Shown here: positions 1-6,015 of the stretch, in pieces
Layout: each line of letters begins with the position of its first letter
How positions within the stretch are numbered: position 1 is the first letter of the stretch
Origin: Planctomycetaceae bacterium
GTDB taxonomy: Bacteria > Planctomycetota > Planctomycetia > Planctomycetales > Planctomycetaceae
Reading direction: 5' to 3'
Assembly (NCBI GenBank): GCA_020426085.1
Contig: JAGQQP010000280.1
Span: 1-6,015, forward strand
Length of the DNA: 6,015 nt
The notes under the pieces: model-generated
The model's database searches: none
What the model was told of the DNA's origin: nothing
What the model saw: the letters and a program-made list of their open reading frames with translations, nothing else
Program-made: the position numbers and the translations under genes

Positions 1-714
1 GGCCAGCGCATCGTAGTCAGAACCATCCGGGCCGGGCTTGCCGCCAGAGTAGATCATCATCAGGTTCCCTTTCCAGCCGAATTCCTTGCGGAACCGTTTC
101 AAGGTATTCAGTTCAAAACACTGGACCCAGCAGGCAGATTGTTTATCCGTCCCATAACCGTAGCGGGTCAGCACATCGAACACCGCTTTCGCAATGTCGC
201 GCCCTTCTGCCTGATGGAAGCTCGGCTTCTTGATTTCCGTGAACAGTCCTACATTGCGGCCCGTGCTCATATTCAGCCCCTGAATGAAACGAATCTCCTC
301 CTCCAGCGTATGCAGCTGATAAGTATACCCATCCAGCGGAAAACGTTCGGTATATACGGGCTTGCCGGTCTTGCGATTAAAACGCTGAGTCGCGTTGAGC
401 TGCTTAATCTCATCCAGCGTGAAATCGATGGCATAGTAACGTCCGTCTTTTCGTTTACGGCCCGGGAACCGACGAGCCACATCCGTAATCCCATCCAGGT
501 GCGTATCGTGCAACACCAGTGGCACATCGTCTTTTGTCAACACGACATCCTGCTCCAGGAAGTCCGCTCCCTGAGCATAAGCCATCGCCTTCGCAGGCAG
601 ACTGTGCTCGGGCAGATATCCACTTGCACCACGGTGGGCAAACACCTGATGTTCCTCAGCCGACAACGAAGCAGGGATCAATAACAGAGCAAGACAGAAA
701 CAGACAGTTTTCAT
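1..714 (-). CDS. glpQ: Glycerophosphodiester phosphodiesterase, exported, GlpQ type (3' end outside the window)
   Basis: The enzyme hydrolyses glycerophosphodiesters (deacylated phospholipids) to glycerol-3-phosphate and an alcohol outside the cytoplasm. Seen: the ATG at 714 opens 238 codons with no stop before the window edge; GlpQ proteins are usually about 350 residues, so roughly the last third is missing. Residues 1-19 form a signal peptide with an AXA-like end (LSA before EE) and no lipobox. The TIM-barrel GDPD signature follows: HRGASGYLPEH at 27-37, metal ligands E54 and D56 in LEQD, H69 in VLHD, and E160 in FTEIKKP. Stretches such as KDGRYYAIDFTLDEIK and HTLEEE match enterobacterial periplasmic GlpQ as I remember it, so the subfamily call is firm. 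The gene is divergent from the HEAT gene. The Shine-Dalgarno sequence is weak (an AGG about 9 nt before the ATG). No glpT, ugp gene or Pho box is visible. Confidence 0.95.
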   Translation of the reverse strand, partial: MKTVCFCLALLLIPASLSAEEHQVFAHRGASGYLPEHSLPAKAMAYAQGADFLEQDVVLTKDDVPLVLHDTHLDGITDVARRFPGRKRKDGRYYAIDFTLDEIKQLNATQRFNRKTGKPVYTERFPLDGYTYQLHTLEEEIRFIQGLNMSTGRNVGLFTEIKKPSFHQAEGRDIAKAVFDVLTRYGYGTDKQSACWVQCFELNTLKRFRKEFGWKGNLMMIYSGGKPGPDGSDYDALA

Positions 715-1080
715 GGAGACAGACCTGAAAAGAGAACTTCATTTAAAACACACTCGGCACAGACACCATCAATCCCTGAAACAGAAATCGCCGGCATCCG
801 GTCACAAACACGGCGCGATCGTAACAGCGATGAATCAGCCATTCAAGCTGCCGAATCCTCTTCTCAGGAACAGCCTCATTCTTCATCGAACCCTCACAAA
901 ATCCTCATCTGATGCACATCGTTTTTCAGGCAAAAAATCCCTGCTTCGATTCTTCCTTATTCATCTCCAGAACTCCCTTCTGCCAACCTTGTCTGAGAAG
1001 ATAGATTCTCAAGTTTACACTGAAGAAATCAGCCCCGTTCTTAATGTCTCGTCCATTTTCAAATCATTTTGGAGCACACT
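715..1080. other. Intergenic spacer between divergent genes; no gene recognised
   Basis: This stretch must contain the glpQ promoter and probably upstream signals of the HEAT gene. A plus-strand reading frame opens at 713 and crosses it, but it has unnatural composition, no recognisable domain and runs deep into the HEAT gene in another frame, so it is not called. One small inverted repeat is visible: TGAGAA (994-999) and TTCTCA (1006-1011) with a 6-nt loop. A weak promoter-like pair for the plus strand is TTCAAA (1058-1063) and TAATAC (1081-1086), 17 bp apart. Neither is strong enough to call as a functional site. Confidence 0.5.
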
Positions 1081-1200
1081 TAATACAAACAGAACCCTTT
1101 TGTGTTTTTCGTGTCATTCATGTTTTAAAAAATCCCCTGCCGGGTTTGTCAATCACCAACCCAAACAGGTAAGCTTTATCAAAGAGACCGTAAACACCAG
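1081..1200 (+). repeat. Dispersed intergenic repeat, copy A (leader of the HEAT gene)
   Basis: This segment aligns with 3034-3150 over its whole length with small indels. The best block, 1141-1192 against 3094-3145, has about 45 of 52 identical positions by eye; the 10-mer CGTGTCATTC (1110-1119) and the block ACAGGTAAGCT are exact. The order of parts is the same in both copies: an AT-rich hexamer followed by AAACAGAA, degenerate 9-nt units ending in GTGT, a TTTAAAA run, then a GC-richer inverted repeat and a smaller one. In this copy the inverted repeats are partly decayed. The copy ends about 10 bp before the HEAT start codon. It may be a remnant of a dispersed element or a shared cis-regulatory leader; the sequence alone does not decide. 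Confidence 0.75.
1097..1123. repeat. Three degenerate 9-nt tandem units (ACACGAAAA type)
   Basis: Three consecutive 9-mers read CTTTTGTGT, TTTTCGTGT and CATTCATGT on the plus strand; on the minus strand they read ACATGAATG, ACACGAAAA and ACACAAAAG. Copy B retains two units (TTATCGTGT and CATTCGCGG at 3058-3075). Intergenic runs of this ACACGAAAA flavour recur in many environmental bacterial genomes as I recall them; their function is not known to me. Confidence 0.6.
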
Positions 1201-1211
1201 CCGAAAGGTGT
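1194..1211 (+). promoter_or_regulatory. Hairpin enclosing the HEAT gene ribosome binding site
   Basis: ACACC (1194-1198) can pair with GGTGT (1207-1211) across an 8-nt loop AGCCGAAA. The pairing covers the end of the only plausible Shine-Dalgarno sequence (AAAGG, 1204-1208) and the first candidate GTG at 1210. A 5-bp stem is weak, so a role in limiting translation is only a possibility. Confidence 0.3.
1204..1208 (+). promoter_or_regulatory. Ribosome binding site that decides the HEAT gene start
   Basis: AAAGG ends one base before GTG 1210 but 7 bases before GTG 1216. The normal spacing favours the GTG at 1216 as the initiation codon. No ATG lies in frame between the upstream stop at 1126-1128 and these two GTG codons. 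Confidence 0.5.
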
Positions 1212-1215
1212 GCCT

Positions 1216-2997
1216 GTGCAACAACAAGTTTACAACGATTGGACTCTGGATCTCGACCCGGACTTTTCATGCGAGGAAACCGAGGATGGCTTCATCGTTT
1301 TCAGCAAGCCGGGCCTCGAAATCTGGGCTGTCGTCTATTGCGAACAGCCATTCGATTCAGAAACGGCGGTTCGCTCGTATCTTGCCTGGCGAAAACCTGA
1401 TGAATCTGATGTCAGCTTTCGCCCGAATTCGGAAGGAATTTCCGGCCGCGCCTTCCTCACCAGCACAATGGAAGACGGTAGATTCCTGGCGGTAGCAGCA
1501 TCCCTGGGACGAATCATTGAACTTGAATTCCGATTCCAGGACAAATCCGCAGTCGATACTGCGGTCACGATCTGGCATAGCTTGCAATATTCGCCCCCCG
1601 CATGGGTCAAACAATGCGGCCACGCGGAACCGCCGCTTTCAGGCCTGCGGGAAGCACTTGAACGCGGCACCAACATCGAAGCGGCAATAGACGACGTGCT
1701 GGATCGTAAACAGACAGCAGCAGCAACAGCAGTGTTACTTGAATCGATAAAAAGTGAATCCGCAACCGTCAGACAAGCATCCTGCGACGCATTCGCCATC
1801 CTCGATGACGCCACAGCAGAAGTCACAGACGCCTTGCGAGAGCGGCTGAAAGATGACGTAATTCAGGTACGGGCCTGGGCTGCCGAGGCTTTGCTCGACC
1901 TGGGCGCACCGCCCGAATCCGTCGTGACGTCCCTGATCGAAGGCCTGCAGAAACAGGAAGCCCCGCTGCCCACAGGGGAAGACCGCATCCAGGGAGTTTG
2001 CGGCTACCTCTGCGTCCCCGACCGTTATCATGCCGCGCGCATCCTGTCTGCCGTCGGAGAAGCAACCCTCCCGGCAAGAAACGCATTGCTGGAACACCAG
2101 TTGGATGAGTCCGGCGATGTTCGATTGCAGGTCGCTGAGGCGCTCTTGAATCTGGGAGAACCACTGGAAAACGTCCTGCCCCCCTTGCGGGATGGCCTGC
2201 ACAATCCAGACTTATCGCACCGCGAACGTATGCGGATTGCACAATCATTACTCGAACACGGAGAATCTCACAACGATGTTTTGCCAACAGTGATCGAAGT
2301 ACTCGGCAAAGCAACTGACGATTCCGCCAGAGTAGAAGCACTGGATGTCCTGGGCAGTCTGGGAGCCGCGGCACAATCGGCGGCAGACTCGATCGAGAAT
2401 GCCATTCAGAATCATTCCGAACAATGGGGAATCAAAATCCCAGCAGCCCAAGCGTTGATGCGAATGGGAGTGAAGCAACAGCTTGCATACCCGATCCTGT
2501 TCGACGCCCTCGACGAACAACTCGCCCCCTATTGGACATCCGAAATCATTATTGACCTTGGACGCTGTCTGTCGCCTGACCACAGTGGCCTGGAACGTAT
2601 TTCCCGGGAACTCACCTCTCAAGACGTAGAAGTGCGTTGTGCGGCTGCTTTCGTGCTTGCCCATTACGTGACTGACGTCGACCATTGCCTTTCAATAATC
2701 ACGGAAGCACTGAATGATTCGGATGACGAAACGCGGTGGTCCGCTCTGATGTTTTTGGACCGACTCGGCCCGATCGCCAATTCAACGACCGAGCGAGTGA
2801 TGCAGGTTGCACAACACGATCAGGAGGAGACCGTCCGGCTCGCGGCAATTGGAGCCCTGGGACAGATCGGTCACAGCAAAAGAGAGTTGATCGAGGCTTT
2901 CCTGGCTGAACTCTCCTCTGATGCAGACGAAGAAACAGGCCACAGCATTCAGAACACTCTGAAACGTTTGCGCGAACCGGATCAGGAACACAGTTGA
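1216..2997 (+). CDS. HEAT-repeat protein with a novel N-terminal domain
   Basis: This is a cytoplasmic protein of 593 residues with no signal peptide or membrane segment. GTG 1216 is chosen for its spacing to AAAGG; GTG 1210 would add two residues. Residues 1-127 form a compact alpha/beta-looking domain rich in acidic and aromatic residues (DWTLDLDPDF, FIVFSKPGLEIWAVVY, GRIIELEFRF, TIWHSLQYSPP). Its pattern recalls the Mog1/PsbP/DUF1795 fold, but that is only a guess. From about 163 to 585 runs an alpha-solenoid of roughly ten HEAT or PBS-lyase-like repeats; typical helices are VRQASCDAFAILD, VRAWAAEALLDLG, VRLQVAEALLNLG, VRCAAAFVLAHY and VRLAAIGALGQIG. Such solenoids usually act as protein-binding scaffolds; no catalytic motif is visible. 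It stands alone, divergent from glpQ and 227 bp before the aldo/keto reductase gene. No terminator hairpin follows it. The specific function is unknown. Confidence 0.9.
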   Translation: MQQQVYNDWTLDLDPDFSCEETEDGFIVFSKPGLEIWAVVYCEQPFDSETAVRSYLAWRKPDESDVSFRPNSEGISGRAFLTSTMEDGRFLAVAASLGRIIELEFRFQDKSAVDTAVTIWHSLQYSPPAWVKQCGHAEPPLSGLREALERGTNIEAAIDDVLDRKQTAAATAVLLESIKSESATVRQASCDAFAILDDATAEVTDALRERLKDDVIQVRAWAAEALLDLGAPPESVVTSLIEGLQKQEAPLPTGEDRIQGVCGYLCVPDRYHAARILSAVGEATLPARNALLEHQLDESGDVRLQVAEALLNLGEPLENVLPPLRDGLHNPDLSHRERMRIAQSLLEHGESHNDVLPTVIEVLGKATDDSARVEALDVLGSLGAAAQSAADSIENAIQNHSEQWGIKIPAAQALMRMGVKQQLAYPILFDALDEQLAPYWTSEIIIDLGRCLSPDHSGLERISRELTSQDVEVRCAAAFVLAHYVTDVDHCLSIITEALNDSDDETRWSALMFLDRLGPIANSTTERVMQVAQHDQEETVRLAAIGALGQIGHSKRELIEAFLAELSSDADEETGHSIQNTLKRLREPDQEHS

Positions 2998-3033
2998 GTC
3001 TGTTGAGTTGCACTGCTGGTTTGCTGTAAAGGC

Positions 3034-4211
<1,178 letters not shown>

Positions 4212-4219
4212 ATGATAAA

Positions 4220-4259
4220 AAAAGGGGCTCGCGCGATTTCTAAGTCGCCGGCCCCTTTT
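4220..4259. terminator. Bidirectional intrinsic terminator between convergent genes
   Basis: AAAAGGGGC (4220-4228) pairs perfectly with GCCCCTTTT (4251-4259), and an inner GCGA (4232-4235) / TCGC (4245-4248) can extend the stem. An A run (4217-4223) precedes it and TTTT follows. For the minus-strand phosphodiesterase gene the A run reads as a 7-T tract after the stem; for the reductase gene the T run is four bases. It lies in the 62-bp gap between the two stop codons, so it can serve both genes, probably more strongly for the minus strand. Confidence 0.85.
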
Positions 4260-4273
4260 GAATCAATCTCGTT

Positions 4274-5962
4274 TTAATCACCGGCTTTCAATCCAACCGC
4301 TTTACCGTCCAGTTGCCACTGTGGTTCGACTTTCCCCAACAGATGGGCCAGCGCAGTTGCCGTTACATCTACCAGATAGGCCTGCTCTTGAATGCGACCT
4401 GGTTTTACTGAAGGACCATGCACGATCAGGAAGACCCGGCGAATTTCCGGCACCTCATGCCCTTTACTGTGACTGCGTTTCAGACCGCCATGATCGGTAC
4501 AGACGATGGTCAGCCAGTCCTCGTTTTCATAATTGGGCCGAGACTGCATTGCTTTGAGAACCGTATTCACGCACGCATCTATATTCTCAATCGCAGAAAT
4601 GTATTCCGGAACCTCGGGACTGAATCCGATTGCATGCCCTGTCGCATCGGTCTGATGGAAATAGATAAACATCGCTGCCGGGTCTTCTTCCTTTAATATG
4701 CGTGCTGCCTTGGCTGCGATGATTTTGTCGCGTTCACCTTCCCGCTCCAGCGAACTGGCATTCCGTGGATCGGGTGGCTGAAGATAAACTCGCACGGTAT
4801 TATTTTGATGCAATTCCAGATTCAATGCCCCTGCTTTTCCGTCATTATTTCCAAATAGAATATTGCGGCCCTGATCCGTCGTTTTAAAACGGGCTTCTAT
4901 TGTGAAATCGGAGCGGGTGATCTCACGAAACGGCTCTGTCAGTGCAATTCGTAAACCATGTGATTTTGTTCCTGCAGCAGGCAGATCGAGTGCCTGTGAT
5001 TCAGAACCGGCTCCCGACGTCACTTCCGGAAGTTCTGCAGCGGGTGAAACTGCTTTCGCCGGAAAAGCATTTCCAGCTGTATCCGTAAACTGCCTTTCTT
5101 TGGAATCTTCCTCAGAAGTGGCTTCAAACGTGTACTCAGCCAGCAACCCTTTACGATCTCTAGACTGATCTGTGTTAGTCTTCCCTATTGCCGATCGCGT
5201 GATTTCTTCAGGCGACAATGCCCGCTTCCAGATACGGACGTCATCCAGTTGGCCATGAAAACTGGTTTGCCCTGCACGGGTATCTCGACCAAGATAGTAA
5301 AAGTCTCCCCCGAGTGGAAATTCCAGATCCACTCCCGACAGTGAAGCGACCTGTTTCCCATCGAGATACAACTGTAACTGCCCCTGCTTTCGAACAGCCA
5401 GCAGATGATGCCATTTACCGTCCCGTGTCTCGATATCGAACTTTGAAGCCGAAACACTCAGATCAGCGGTCTGATTTTTTCCCCGAGGTAGCGCTTCGAC
5501 TCCTGCGATATCTGCTTCAGACAAAATGTGATCATGAATCGGCTCCCACGAGACGAACGATACGGTCTGTGCATCAGGTCGCTCCCGCTTCAAACGTTTG
5601 AAAAAATGCGGAAACAGTTCGTAGTTCTTCCCTTTGAAATCGTTGTCGTGCACGCCATGCTTGTCGGCCCAGACGCCGGTCAGAATGCTCGACCAGCCGG
5701 GACCACTGATCGTATCATTTTTCTGATAGCGTTTCCCTAAGATCTGTGCCTGATCGGTAAACGCACCTTCACGAATCAGTCTGTCAAACGTGGGAGTTTT
5801 CGCCTGCAATAACGCATCCGGTCGTGTCCCGTCCATACCAATGACTAACACGCGTTTGTTTGTACGATCCTTGTCGGGTTCAGCCGCCGACAATGGTGTA
5901 TACAGAATGGTTCCCGAGAGAAGCAGACAAAAAATCCAGAAAATCTGTTTCAGGTTGCTCAT
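4274..5962 (-). CDS. Exported alkaline-phosphatase-superfamily phosphodiesterase with a LamG-like insert
   Basis: The 562-residue protein belongs to the type I phosphodiesterase / nucleotide pyrophosphatase branch of the alkaline phosphatase superfamily, two-metal enzymes that cleave phosphate or sulfate esters; the substrate is unknown. Residues 1-27 form a signal peptide (cleavage near LSAA). Catalytic part one is 35-160: D44 in VIGMDGTRPDA, a probable nucleophile S86 in ISGPGW (T84 is the alternative), then SILTGVWADKHGV. Part two is 404-562: D439 and H443 in QTDATGHAIGF, D490 and H491 in CTDHGG, and H502 in KGHEVPEIR. All expected metal ligands are present. Residues 163-403 are a concanavalin A-like LamG insert, probably for carbohydrate binding; its C-half (166-256, with DGKWHHLLAV, LYLDGKQVAS, GQLDDVRIWKRALSPEEI) precedes its N-half (271-403, with GLLAEYTFE, DFTIEARFKTTDQGRNILFG). 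GGAAAG lies 7 nt before the ATG. It converges on the reductase gene. Confidence 0.92.
   Translation of the reverse strand: MSNLKQIFWIFCLLLSGTILYTPLSAAEPDKDRTNKRVLVIGMDGTRPDALLQAKTPTFDRLIREGAFTDQAQILGKRYQKNDTISGPGWSSILTGVWADKHGVHDNDFKGKNYELFPHFFKRLKRERPDAQTVSFVSWEPIHDHILSEADIAGVEALPRGKNQTADLSVSASKFDIETRDGKWHHLLAVRKQGQLQLYLDGKQVASLSGVDLEFPLGGDFYYLGRDTRAGQTSFHGQLDDVRIWKRALSPEEITRSAIGKTNTDQSRDRKGLLAEYTFEATSEEDSKERQFTDTAGNAFPAKAVSPAAELPEVTSGAGSESQALDLPAAGTKSHGLRIALTEPFREITRSDFTIEARFKTTDQGRNILFGNNDGKAGALNLELHQNNTVRVYLQPPDPRNASSLEREGERDKIIAAKAARILKEEDPAAMFIYFHQTDATGHAIGFSPEVPEYISAIENIDACVNTVLKAMQSRPNYENEDWLTIVCTDHGGLKRSHSKGHEVPEIRRVFLIVHGPSVKPGRIQEQAYLVDVTATALAHLLGKVEPQWQLDGKAVGLKAGD
4754..5476 (-). 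other. LamG-like domain insert, apparently circularly permuted
   Basis: This region codes for residues 163-403 of the phosphodiesterase. Standard LamG modules run from a strand like GLLAEYTFE, through DFTIEARFKT, to DGKWHHLLAV, LYLDGK and a final DDVRIWxRALSPEEI. Here the latter group comes first (bases 5195-5467) and the former second (4754-5152), joined by a short polar linker (KTNTDQSRDRK). Putting the second block before the first yields one continuous, normal-looking LamG domain. The flanks (SWEPIHDHILSEADI before, EREGERDKIIAAKAA after) read as adjacent parts of the catalytic domain. Confidence 0.65.
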
Positions 5963-5969
5963 TGCAATT

Positions 5970-5975
5970 CTTTCC
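5970..5975 (-). promoter_or_regulatory. Ribosome binding site of the phosphodiesterase gene
   Basis: GGAAAG on the minus strand lies 7 nt before the ATG at 5962 and supports that start, which also places a complete signal peptide at the N-terminus. Only 53 bp of upstream sequence are in the window, and no promoter is recognisable there. Confidence 0.65.
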
Positions 5976-6015
5976 AGCAGGCGAGTGATCAGGACTGGCT
6001 ACCTTAAAAGCCACT

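Noticed and set aside
139..684. Plus-strand open frame opposite glpQ
   Set aside because: It is antisense to a clearly conserved enzyme and has no recognisable features.
994..1011. TGAGAA/TTCTCA inverted repeat as a terminator
   Set aside because: The stem is AT-rich, six base pairs long and without a T run; it lies in a divergent spacer where no gene ends.
713..1495. Plus-strand open frame of 260 codons across the spacer
   Set aside because: It begins opposite the glpQ start, spans repeat copy A, has no domain-like pattern and its last third overlaps the HEAT gene in another frame.
1708..1732. CAG-rich run in the HEAT gene as a microsatellite
   Set aside because: It is short and imperfect and encodes ordinary Ala/Thr helix residues in frame.
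4910..5206. EITRS peptide present in both LamG halves (residues 253-257 and 347-351), a possible recombination junction
   Set aside because: The two 15-base stretches differ at about a third of positions and lie at structurally different points, so chance similarity is likelier.

Overview
The window looks like chromosomal DNA of a planctomycete (Planctomycetota, possibly a Gimesia-like marine lineage). The lineage is inferred, not proven. It rests on moderate GC, long AT-richer spacers, secreted hydrolases carrying a LamG-type jelly-roll, a cytoplasmic HEAT-repeat protein, and degenerate intergenic repeats of the ACACGAAAA type. Nothing in it resembles a plasmid, phage or IS element, and there are no tRNA, rRNA or CRISPR features.

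Layout, left to right. (1) 1-714, minus strand: the first 238 codons of a secreted glycerophosphodiester phosphodiesterase (glpQ); its 3' end lies outside the window. (2) 715-1215: a spacer of about 500 bp between divergent genes, with no convincing gene; its right part holds copy A of a dispersed repeat. (3) 1216-2997, plus strand: a HEAT-repeat protein with an N-terminal domain I cannot name. (4) 2998-3224: a spacer holding copy B of the same repeat and several small inverted repeats. (5) 3225-4211, plus strand: a complete NADPH-type aldo/keto reductase with an intact catalytic tetrad. (6) 4220-4259: a strong hairpin flanked by A and T runs, which can terminate transcription from both converging genes. 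(7) 4274-5962, minus strand: a secreted alkaline-phosphatase-superfamily phosphodiesterase whose catalytic domain is split by a LamG-like insert.

The genes do not form an operon: the orientations are -, +, +, - and each gene has its own spacer. Both minus-strand genes encode exported phosphoesterases, so a shared role in scavenging phosphate or phosphodiesters outside the cytoplasm is possible, but no Pho-box-like operator was recognised.

The two best observations are these. First, the LamG insert in the phosphodiesterase reads in the order C-half then N-half, as if circularly permuted within its host domain. Second, a related leader of about 115 bp, with inverted repeats, lies just upstream of both plus-strand genes, which are otherwise unrelated.
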